From contig SSNU01000177.1 of the NCBI GenBank assembly GCA_012064415.1, positions 191,212 through 255,211 of the forward strand: a stretch of 64,000 bases of DNA, read 5' to 3'. A model generated the notes under the pieces. It made no database searches. It was not told the origin of the DNA and saw nothing but the letters and a program-made list of their open reading frames with translations. This document shows positions 56,307-64,000 of this stretch, one piece after another. Source of the stretch: Gyrodactylus bullatarudis. Its lineage: Eukaryota; Platyhelminthes; Monogenea; Gyrodactylidea; Gyrodactylidae. The translations under genes and the position numbers were made by a program. Each line of letters opens with the position of its first letter. Position 1 is the stretch's first letter.

Positions 56307-57760
56307 TTAAAGAGATTCTGCAAGTTCATTAAGGCTAAAGTTTTCCTTTCTAGAATGAGCAAGTCTTATGAGTTCAATGTAAAACTTCTGCACTGTAGGT
56401 GATTTAGATGTGATGCTTCTTCCTAATTTTTCAACTCTCTCATATAGTTGACCATTTTGATTTGTGCAGCTATAAAATTTTTTTCCACAAGATAAAACAG
56501 CCAAAATTTGTATAGCAACTTAAAGATCAAAAAAAAATTTATTTGTTAATTTACCTCTGAGATCAATGCTTCCCACATCTGAACCAAATAAATGTGCGTC
56601 CGCTGCTATCACTTCGGGTGTGAAAGATCCATTCAACGCGCTTACGATCTATAAGCTTAACATTTTATAGATATACTTTATTTAACTCTCTGTTAATTAC
56701 ACTTTTTTCGTATTTTTTATCAGATTTCCCAATATCAAGAGTGTCTATACAAAGTAAAACATTTCTAAAGTCGTAATATAAAAATAATTACGTTTGGTAC
56801 TTTTCTTGCTTGAGGGCGGAATATCTGAAAATTTCCCCATGCCCTTGATAAGAATTAAATGTATATGCGTTTTGTACAATCAGTGCTTCTCTATCAGTCA
56901 AATTTGATAGAAACAGTCTTGAAATTAAGAGGGTTGGACAGGTTAAAAAATAAGCCTCTTGGCGAGTGCAATCTTTTCTCATGATATCACCTCCAATATT
57001 TTTTTTGGAGTAGATCATCTAAATAAAATATCAAAAATGAACCATTTAAGAAATATTTGGATCTTACATGCCCAATTGACGCATCTCTCAAATCTTCTAT
57101 GAAACCTTTGTGAGCAAAAAGTTTTTTCGTTAGGTTTCTTTTGTCATTAGACCAATCAATATTTCGATTCAATATTTTCTTCTCGAAAACAAGATCGCCT
57201 CGAGAAAATCCATGAGTCTGGCAGATATTCATATAATTCAAAATACAGTAAAACTTTTCAAGTATTAAAGGCCTTAAATTTTAAAGGATTTTTAAAAATA
57301 TATATATTTTGTTAAATTATTAGATAAAATATATAACTTACGAATCTAAATTTTCATACATATATTTGAAGTCTAATCCATCTAAATCTAAAACTTTTTT
57401 TGTCCACATTAGAAGCATGGATATAACGAATAATGTATAGGCCTCATGTTGTGGATAGAAGTAAATGCATTCATATGTTTTTCCCATTTTCGGAACAACC
57501 AATTAAATAAATACTACAATCTTACCTGACTAATATTGAATGAATAGTTTGTGATTGCATCAGTAATAAATGCGAAAGATTGATTAAGTTTTTTCAATGT
57601 ACTCGCATTTATACCATGAAATTTGAGCAAAAATTTCTAGAGAGACATTGAAATTGCAATTTACATATAAATCCTCCCCGTTATGTATTGGCGATATGTT
57701 TATGTATGCAACAACTTTCTCAAAGAGTTCAACATCAATTGTAAAATCTTCAGGATCCAT
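56307..57760 (-). CDS. PARG-like gene B, compact, about 392 residues
   Basis: Exons 57760-57665, 57636-57526, about 57487-57342, 57272-57068, 57018-56792, 56764-56677, 56648-56555, 56518-56307. Introns 28, ~38, 69, 49, 27, 28 and 36 nt. Landmarks: MDPEDFTIDVELFEKVVAYI, YPQHEAYTLFVISMLLMW, EKFYCILNYMNICQTHGFSR, GDLVFEKKI...DW, LRDASIGHMIYSKKNIGGDI and MRKDCTRQEAYFLTCPTLLI (signature GGD...RQEA), YTFNSYQGHGEIFRY, VLLCIDTLDI, INRELNK (exons 6/7), VGSIDLRVAIQILAVLSCGK. Second Glu of QEE, the catalytic one in known PARGs, is Ala and the third Gly is Asp, so hydrolysis looks lost. No in-frame AG acceptor was found before exon 3. Exons 5+6 total 315 nt and exon 8 is 212 nt, as in gene A. Confidence 0.8.
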
Positions 57761-57764
57761 CTTT

Positions 57765-58300
57765 ATCAGAAACTGTTAGTGAAAATACAGGTTTAAGAAA
57801 TGGTAGTATTTGAAGAACGTAGATTAAAGTTCTCATTAGACCTACGCAAATAGTATAAATTTATGACGCGCAGTATCATAATTCAGTCATCTAGAGTGCT
57901 TATCGGAATTAATATTTCGCAAAAATGAAATCAGACACTTTCTATATCTGCGTTTAATCATCTAAAGTTCATAACAGCAAAGCTGAAATTCTTAGTTTTT
58001 TATGATATTAGACTATGAATGTATGCAGGTATTCATTCATTCTCAGGTATGCATAAAATTTGTAAAGGATAGTAATTAATATCTAAATTACCTAAAAAAT
58101 TCTAAATTGATAATAATTTAGTTATTTTGATTATAATTAGGGATTATTAAAATAAGTAGAAGTTTCTACAGGAAATTTCCAATAAGTAGAAGATAGAAAA
58201 TCAATGACTAGATTTCTAAATCCTCCCGACGGTCCGGAAGCATAGAAAAGATCCACAGGTTACTAGCCTCAATAAACAGGAAAATTGACTTCTTAGTTGT
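57765..58300. other. Upstream region of PARG B
   Basis: Likely holds its promoter; no distinct element visible. Repeated phrase AATAAGTAGAAG near 58150-58190. Confidence 0.35.
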
Positions 58301-58310
58301 AAAGAAATTC

Positions 58311-58920
58311 ATGTCCCAAAAGACAGCCAATAGCATACGTCCGAATGGTCCTGGAATATGTCTCCTTTACCTCCTACCGAAAATCCACAAGGGTACCGAT
58401 GACCTAAAATTTCGTCCTATTCTGGACATGACGCCAAGTCCACAACACGATCTAGTTCAATGGTTGGCCGACGTTTTGAAACCATTGAGAGATCATGTCC
58501 ACATTCGCTTGTTAATGTTTATGATTTCCTTTCCAGACTCAGAAACAAAAATCCGTTCACTGGCCAGATGGTATCCTTTGACGTATCGTCCCTCTTCACC
58601 AATGTTTCCCCTCAAAGAAACTGTTGACTTCATACGAATGAAACTCTCTGAGCAATCAACCAAAAAATAGACTTCAAATTTGATGGATCTTATTTCCGGC
58701 AGAAAGACGGTGTCGCTATGGGAACTCCCCTGGGTCCGATCTTGGCTGATATATTCCTGGCGTCTATAGAATCAACTAAGATGACTAGTACAATCAGTGA
58801 GGCCTCTAATTTTTCATGTATATTAAGTCGGTGTTTGGTCCGAAGAGAACCGACAAAAATAAAGCTATATTCACCAATCAACTTTCGTTCGTTCTCAAAA
58901 CTAGCATGACTTCTAGTCAG
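58311..58920 (+). pseudogene. Penelope-like element, N-terminal RT part
   Basis: ANSIRPNGPGICLLYLLPKI, HKGTDDLKFRPILDMTPSPQ (RT fingers region), WLADVLKPL; a frameshifted motif A (MVSFDVSSLFTNVPLKETVD-like, read as ARWYPLTYRPSSPMF in the long frame); then IDFKFDGSYFRQKDGVAMGT, PLGPILADIFLASIES to 58820, where it fuses with a 3' ribozyme region. One of the few copies here with the LLPKIHKG block. Confidence 0.75.
58826..58885 (+). other. Type B ribozyme copy, core mutated
   Basis: CCGAAGAG for CTGAAGAG/CTGATGAG and CAAAA for CGAAA; GGT/ACC stem I and AGCT stem III still recognisable. Confidence 0.55.
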
Positions 58921-59235
58921 CAACCTCCAAATATTTTCGAGGAAATCAGGCAACTTATGTCCGATAAAAAAATAGAATATTATTAAGAAATTTTCATTAA
59001 AAAGGAGTATTAATAATACACCTCACATCTAGTAGAAGTTTTTCGAGCACAGTTTTCATTTAGTAGAAGTAATTTTTTAAATCTTACAAATAATAGAATT
59101 AATTAGAGAAGACGTTGCATTTGATAAAATGGATTTGTGATTAAAAGCTTTTTTGAATGGAACATGGTGAATAATCTTTGAAAATTAGGAGTAATAGAAA
59201 TACTAATGAATACTTTATTGTGTCTCAAAATGGCT
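58890..59235. other. Non-coding
   Basis: Repeated TAGTAGAAGT phrases near 59030-59070; no gene. Confidence 0.3.
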
Positions 59236-59239
59236 GCTA

Positions 59240-59460
59240 AAGCTTTTTAAAAAGGTCTTCCTGTTATTGCCGTGGACGGAACTCATCTTAAAAAATTGAA
59301 TTATGTTTTACTGATAGCAACTGGAACATGACATATTCCCCGTCGCAGTTGCCTTTATTTACTCAGAATGCCAGTTCTCATCTACATTCTTCCTTCAATC
59401 TTTAGAAAATTGTTTGCAGTTGTCCAAAAACAAAAACTTAATTGTCGGTTTCTAAACTCA
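59240..59460 (+). pseudogene. MULE transposase fragment
   Basis: GLPVIAVDGTHLKKLNYVLL, IATG, then in another frame HDIFPVAVAFIYSECQFSST, FFLQSL: the DGTH block with the first catalytic Asp and the PVA-A-I-E block of Mutator-like transposases. About 75 codons remain. Confidence 0.7.
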
Positions 59461-59489
59461 TAAGGAAGGTTCTAGAAAACTAGCGTATA

Positions 59490-59545
59490 TTTTAGTGATA
59501 AACGTTATATTTCGCCGGGTCTCTTCAGACTCTACCCCGGTTAAC
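59490..59545 (-). ncRNA. Hammerhead ribozyme motif, type D, intact core
   Basis: Reverse complement AGAGT-CTGAAGAG, ACCCGGCGAAA, stem III AACGTT, AUC-ACT. The best type D copy, in the 3' region of the PLE at 59661-60800. Confidence 0.75.
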
Positions 59546-59660
59546 ATTTAAATATTATTACAATGCAATATTCTGAGCCCTTCCATTAGTTGATTTTGAT
59601 ACTTGGACTTCTTCAGGTAAGGGGGGGGGAATGGGAACTAAATTTAAATCAGTACTGTGC

Positions 59661-60800
59661 TCAATCTGATAATTGTTTTGATGAAAGGAATGATTTGTAA
59701 CTGACCACCCAGTCTTTCATATGGCTTTGTACCGAGCTTATATATTTTGGATTTAAGTGTTCTTTGACTCTTTCTCCGAGGGATCGGGTAGTTTGGGTGA
59801 TATAAGTTGACTCACAGGAACATGTGATCTGGTAAATAACTCCTTTTCTCTTGAGTTTCGGGATTTCATCTTTGTTTCTGCCGTTCAGAAGCTTTGTAGT
59901 CCGTTGAGTCAGTTTCAATTTTCTTCCAGGGAACGTTCTTTTGGTTATATTTGTTGTTAACAATCGATTTACTTGCATCTCCTTTGAAGGGAAGAACCAG
60001 GAATATTGGCTTTTCAGGTTCCTCTTCCGCTTTTGATTTATCCTTGAGATGAGAATGCTTATCAATGAAACTATCTGGATATCCGTCTCTTTTCAAGAGG
60101 GTTTTTAGCTTCGATCTTTCGTCTTTCACATATTCATCTGAGACTAATCGTTCTATTGAAAGGAAGGCATTGCTTACAACACTTTTCTTTGTTTCTATCG
60201 GGAAAAAGCTATGAAAAGGTAAGAATTGGGTTGGGGCATTCTTTTTCCTATGTATTCGAGTTTTTACACATGAACCATCTCGAACAATTTCAAGTTCTAG
60301 GAAACTTATCTTTTCGTCTCTCTCGATCTCATATGTGAACTTTATGTTGGGATGAATTGCGTTCAAGCTGGTACATATATCCTCAACATTCTCGTCTTTG
60401 TTGACCAAAAGGAATTTATCATCCAGGTATCTCATGTATAGTTGGGAACTTGTGATTAATTGCTGCATTGGACCTTGTTCCAAAGAGGCGAGGAACATAT
60501 CTGCTAGGAGTGGACCAATAGGACTTCCCATGGCGACACCATCAATTTGTTTATAGTACCCTCCTACAAATTTGAAGTCAATGTTCTGTACTGTCATTAG
60601 TATCAAAGCCTTGATCGTACTTTCTGGGATTCTACAGAGTGTTGGATATTTAGCTGACTGATCTAGGATAAAATTTACCGTTTCTTTGACTGGATCATTC
60701 GTAAATAGGGAAGCAACATCAAATGAGGTCATTTTTCCATCTTCGAAATTCATTTCCCTCAGTTTTCTTACCTTGAGTTGGACACTGAATATCGACAGAC
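59661..60800 (-). pseudogene. Penelope-like element, RT and nuclease nearly complete
   Basis: Frame 60753-59866: MTSFDVASLFTNDPVKETVN (motif A Asp kept), MTVQNIDFKFVGGYYKQIDG, VAMGSPIGPLLADMF, YMRYLDDKFLLV (YLDD), KKNAPTQFLPFHSF, DGYPDSFIDKHSHLKD, LVLPFKGDAS; frameshift near 59985; NITKRTFPGRKLKLTQRTTK, GVIYQITCSCESTYITQTTR (YVG changed to YIT, so the nuclease Gly is lost), GERVKEHL. The C-terminal tail is deleted. Sister of 62233-63647 in opposite orientation. Confidence 0.85.
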
Positions 60801-60969
60801 TTTGTTTCGCAGTGGCATCAATTCATCATTCAATCATTGGATAAGTAGATGCTGCGGGCTTGCTGACATGTCCTGAATTCCTTATGAATTTAGAAACCAA
60901 CAATGATATTCTTGATGAAGTTCAAAAAAACTTAATTATTATATCTAATAGAAACAGACCTAAACAAGT

Positions 60970-61100
60970 TATTTTTATCATTTTGCTGACTAATGTCTTG
61001 CATTTTGTAGGTAGAAGACGAAAATAGATGAGAACCGACGAAAATAAAGAGCTCATATTCACCCAGAATCTATTTCCGTCTTCTACCTACAAAATGCAAG
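60970..61100. repeat. Palindromic ribozyme-region junction
   Basis: CATTTTGCTGACTAATGTCT...GACGAAAATAG (60975-61025), then GATGAGAACCGACGAAAA...ACCC (61027-61062) and the inverse of the first segment to about 61115. Type B ribozyme lacks the CT of CTGATGAG and its 5' stem strand. Confidence 0.65.
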
Positions 61101-61351
61101 ACATTATTGAGCAAAATGATAATATATTCGCGGAAATCAGGAATCTAAAGCAAGATAAGTTATTTTTAGTTGTTTCGGAAACAAATGATGATGCTTTATA
61201 TCGAGTGGGAAAATATGCCTCCGATTGCACATATAAGATAACAAACTTAAAGGATTTATCATGCAGTTTTCTATTTCAAAAATCTAATAGATTTCTTTTT
61301 GAGCATTTGATCGCTTACATAATGAAGAGCAAACTGAATATTAGTGATTAA
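61088..61351 (+). CDS. Hypothetical 85-90 codon frame
   Basis: MQDIIEQNDNIFAEIRNLKQ, DKLFLVVSETNDDALYRVGK, YASDCTYKITNLKDLSCSFL, continuing to a stop at 61349. No known domain; its start lies in a PLE repeat flank, so it may be the edge of another repeat. Confidence 0.25.
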   Translation, partial: YKMQDIIEQNDNIFAEIRNLKQDKLFLVVSETNDDALYRVGKYASDCTYKITNLKDLSCSFLFQKSNRFLFEHLIAYIMKSKLNISD

Positions 61352-61429
61352 ATTCAAGATAATTTCAAGGTAACTAATCTCGGGACTTCATACGAAGAAA
61401 AATTCAAATTTTGTGCAAAGTAAGATGCC

Positions 61430-61495
61430 AGATTGTTTCACAAATAAAGATCTCTATTTCGGACATACTCATCAGTGTGATACATGCCATATAAA
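61430..61495 (-). ncRNA. Hammerhead ribozyme motif, type E, intact core
   Basis: CTCATCAG at 61468-61475. Reverse complement ATCACA-CTGATGAG, TATGTCCGAAA, AGAGATCTTT, then GTG after UUU; CAC pairs with GTG. Confidence 0.7.
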
Positions 61496-61729
61496 TACAG
61501 GTTTAACAAATTTGAAAGAGATGGCCTTATTGGTCCAAATTTTAATAGTTATACAATTGGCTCCTCCCTGTTACCAGGTCAGAGAAATTGATTTAAGAAA
61601 TATTAATTATAATTATTAGATATTTGTACAATACAAGTGTTAATCATTATTGTAGTCATTTAATGGAAAGAAAATTTTAGTTCTGTTAGCGGATAAGGAT
61701 AATTAGGGTTTGATCATTGTGTTGCTACG

Positions 61730-61950
61730 AAGAACTTGGTAATTTTTTGGTTCGTTTCTGTCTCTTCCCGTCTTCTTTTCATTAAAGGGGGTTGTGATCC
61801 TGCTGGTTTTTTCTCCCTCGGTTTTGGTAGGCTCCTTGGTTTCACATGGTTCTTTTGTACACATAGATTTGGCTTTTTTCGTTAATAAGGTAAGCTTCAG
61901 CTGCTTTCAAAATGTAACCGTTTTTCCCGTTTTAGCCAGAAAAAGGCATG
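61730..61950 (-). pseudogene. PLE nuclease C-terminus with PIP-like end
   Basis: Broken frames: KNGYILKAAEAYLINE, then LCTKEPCETKEPTKTEGEKT and tail ETETNQKITKFFVATQ, stop at about 61729. NQKITKFF has I and FF at the PIP-box positions, Asn in place of Gln. Confidence 0.6.
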
Positions 61951-62232
61951 AGTTTAATCAGAAACTATACAACGTGAAAAAACATAATTTGTAATTGATG
62001 TACGTGGTACAGTCGTGGACAAAGCTGGTGGAGTGAACCTTCGCGAGAAATCGCGTGAATATTTTCGGTATATTCCTGATGTATTATTGGTATATTGGTA
62101 AGAGAAAACATATGGAATCGTTAAATTCTCGATATAAGTCATAGAAAAAAAAATCATGAATACTCTTTTGAAATTTCAACAAAAGATTTCACCGAATAAA
62201 TACTGATTTCTAAGGTAGAAAATAGCTAGAAA

Positions 62233-63647
62233 ATGTCAATAAACGCTAAACTTATGCCTTCGAGAAACCAAGTTTGTAAACACTCAGTATCAAATTCGAG
62301 AGAAGTCACCAGAGAGACAAATTTCGAAAATGGGAGAATGATTTCTTTTGTTGTAGCCTCACTCTTCCAGAACATGCCTGTCAAAGAAACGGTAACTTAT
62401 TTAATGAATCAATTATCAAATTATCTTTATCTATGTAGTATTTCGCCAGTTACAGTGAAGGAACTCATATTTATGACAGTTATGAAAATTGATTTAAAAT
62501 TTGGTGGCCTATACTATAAACAAACCGATAGAGTAGCGATGGGAAGTCCTATTGGTCCACTTCTGGCAGATATGTTTTTGGCATCCCTAGAACAAGGTCC
62601 AATGAGACAAATGATTGAAAGTTCCCGTTTATACATCAGATACCTTGATGATACCTTCCTAGTGATAGATGCCGATAAAGATGCGAGCGAGATATGCCAA
62701 CGCTTCAAATGTCAGTTTTACAAATGAAATTGAAGATGAATGCAAACTAAGTTTCCCTAATCTTGAAATCACAAGAAATGGTCCAAATGCAATGAGGAGA
62801 ATATATAGAAAGGCGAGTGTTCCAACGCAGTTCTTGCCATTTCACAGTTTTTCGCCAAAAGAAACTAAGAAGAATGTTGTAAGCAATGCTTTGCTGAATA
62901 TTGATAGACTCATCTTAACCGAATATGTTAAGGAAGAGAGAGCAAAATTGAAAAATCTTCTCAAACAAGACGGTTATCCAGAATGCTTCATTGAAAAATA
63001 ATCTCACCCCAAGGATAAAATTAAAGATGAAAATAAACCAATATTACTAGTCCTTCCTTTTAAGGAGATCGATTGTGAACAACAAACTAGTCAACATTAC
63101 CAAGCGAACATTCCCTGGTAGAAAGCTCAAACTTATCTCGAGAACATCCAAACTTCTCAATGGTCGGAACATAGACGAAATTCCAAAGTTAAAAAGAAAA
63201 GGAGTAATCTACCAATTTACTTGTACATGTGGATCCTCGTATGTTGGCCAGACAACACGAACACTCGGTGAAAGAGTAAGGGAACATCTGAGGCCAAAGT
63301 ACAATAGCGCAGTTCTATATCATATCCAAGATACAGGTCACAGCGTAGATACTTCCAACTTCAAGATCCTCTACCAAGTAAACCTGAGTGAATCCTGTAA
63401 TGTGAGGCAGACAAATCTTGGGTGCGAAGAAGGTCACTTCATTACCAAGTTGAAGCCAGATTTGTGCGACAAAAAGGAGCTTACGGAGATGGATACAAAT
63501 GAAATCAAAGAGAAGTCAACGATAGTTGATAATCCAATTATGCTCCAATCTCTATACCTTTTGCACACGAAACTCGAAAGTTGTTTTCCTCAAACTCATA
63601 AATATTTTTTTCAATCTCATAAAGTAAAAAGGGGGTGTTACATCTAG
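62233..63647 (+). pseudogene. Penelope-like element, RT and intact-looking nuclease
   Basis: Three frames. 62233-62727: MISFVVASLFQNMPVKETVT (motif A Asp changed to Val), MKIDLKFGGLYYKQTDRVAM, GSPIGPLLADMFLASLE, YIRYLDDTFLVI. 62669-63001: VSFTNEIEDECKLSFPNLEI, KASVPTQFLPFHSFSPKETK, DGYPECFIEK. 63075-63647: NITKRTFPGRKLKLISRTSK, GVIYQFTCTCGSSYVGQTTR, GERVREHLRPKY, TSNFKILYQV, LKPDLCDKKELTEM, DNPIMLQSLYLL. The GIY-YIG core is complete (GVIY, C-x-CG, YVG, R, EH). The PIP-type end is replaced after 63550. RT is dead by the motif A change and shifts. Confidence 0.85.
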
Positions 63648-63649
63648 GA

Positions 63650-63776
63650 GTAACAAGGTTAATTTTTAAGGTAAAGTACTAGACGAAATATGATTGGCTA
63701 AATTAAGGGTGTCCGAGTTACTTTTGTTTGTATTTGCATATACTAGGATACGATACTTGCATACATTACTTGGATC
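63650..63776. other. Boundary between PLE and Tc1-like element
   Basis: Short non-coding stretch; probably contains the 5' end of the next transposon. Confidence 0.35.
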
Positions 63777-64000
63777 ATGGGTACTTTTTATTCTTCATTG
63801 TTTATCAAGAAGATGCCTAGACATGATGAAGCTATAAGGAAGAGAATTGTTCAGTTCTACCAAAATGATGGAAATTGGCAAGAATTAGCAAAGTTATCCC
63901 ATGTTCTTTATTCTACAGCGTATGGATGGGTACGAAGTAATAGAGAAGAATCACCTCCTCGAGGAGGACGAAATAATGAGAAAAAAACTAATGAGAAAGT
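63777..64000 (+). CDS. Tc1/mariner-like transposase, N-terminal part (runs off window)
   Basis: From the ATG at 63777, or the in-frame ATG at 63813 (MPRHDEAIRKRIVQFYQNDG), which fits the family start better. Continues NWQELAKLSHVLYSTAYGWV, RSNREESPPRGGRNNEKKTN: the first helix-turn-helix, then the GR(P/G)-like GGR spacer typical of Tc1-type DNA-binding regions. The frame is open at the window end; the DDE/D domain should follow. Confidence 0.7.
   Translation, partial: MGTFYSSLFIKKMPRHDEAIRKRIVQFYQNDGNWQELAKLSHVLYSTAYGWVRSNREESPPRGGRNNEKKTNEK

Noticed and set aside
1..64000. Bacterial or phage origin
   Set aside because: Spliced PARG genes, tRNA-derived SINE, mariner, piggyBac, LINE and PLEs are eukaryotic; no operons or Shine-Dalgarno spacing.
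1..64000. CRISPR array
   Set aside because: Repeats found are inverted arms, 28-bp tandems or dispersed elements; no regular repeat-spacer pattern.
1..64000. Alternative genetic code (TAA/TAG read through), suggested by tiny introns as in ciliates
   Set aside because: Predicted genes end at TAA/TAG/TGA at family-typical ends, and removing introns, not reading stops, restores the frames.

Overview
This is an AT-rich draft animal scaffold (one 464-base N gap at 44429-44892), not a bacterial or viral sequence. It holds spliceosomal introns, mariner, Merlin, piggyBac, MULE and Tigger remnants, a LINE, and above all many broken Penelope-like elements (PLEs: telomerase-type reverse transcriptase plus GIY-YIG endonuclease). 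The species cannot be named from the sequence. Many introns are only 23-28 nt, which recalls the very short introns reported for dicyemid mesozoans, but that placement is a hypothesis.

Host genes. Two paralogous, spliced poly(ADP-ribose) glycohydrolase (PARG)-like genes lie on the minus strand: copy A (39526 to 30369, 8 exons, two introns swollen by transposons) and copy B (57760 to 56307, compact). Most intron positions and phases match between them and several introns are 23-36 nt. The GGG part of the PARG signature is altered in both. Three minus-strand exon pairs (6551/5138, 26381/20006, 40216/40023) encode a transmembrane segment followed by a short cytoplasmic tail with Pro/Tyr motifs, so they are paralogues of one unrecognised membrane-protein family. 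A gene with a CENP-B/Tigger-type helix-turn-helix (32229-33167) sits inside the largest intron of PARG A, and a Tigger-like relative (55394-54826) lies just downstream of PARG B.

Mobile DNA. From 1 to 6 kb: LINE/PLE chimera, Merlin, PLE tails. 7-16 kb: foldback repeats, a cysteine-rich ORF and a second arthropod-type repeat protein, PLE pieces. 16-31 kb: MULE-like foldback, mariner, tRNA-derived SINE, GC-richer PLE, the longest single-frame PLE reading frame (27260-28192). 31-48 kb: PARG A introns filled with repeats, a foldback element whose empty site is also present in the window. 48-54 kb: PLEs, a SINE with a ribozyme, a LINE. 58-64 kb: PLEs in both orientations, a MULE piece and the start of a Tc1-like transposase.

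Two features link the PLEs. Their 3' regions carry hammerhead ribozyme motifs (six sequence types, intact and broken copies), and their proteins end in a basic stretch plus a PCNA-binding (PIP-box-like) motif that recurs in several subfamilies. The second may be undescribed and, with the micro-introns, is the most interesting signal here.
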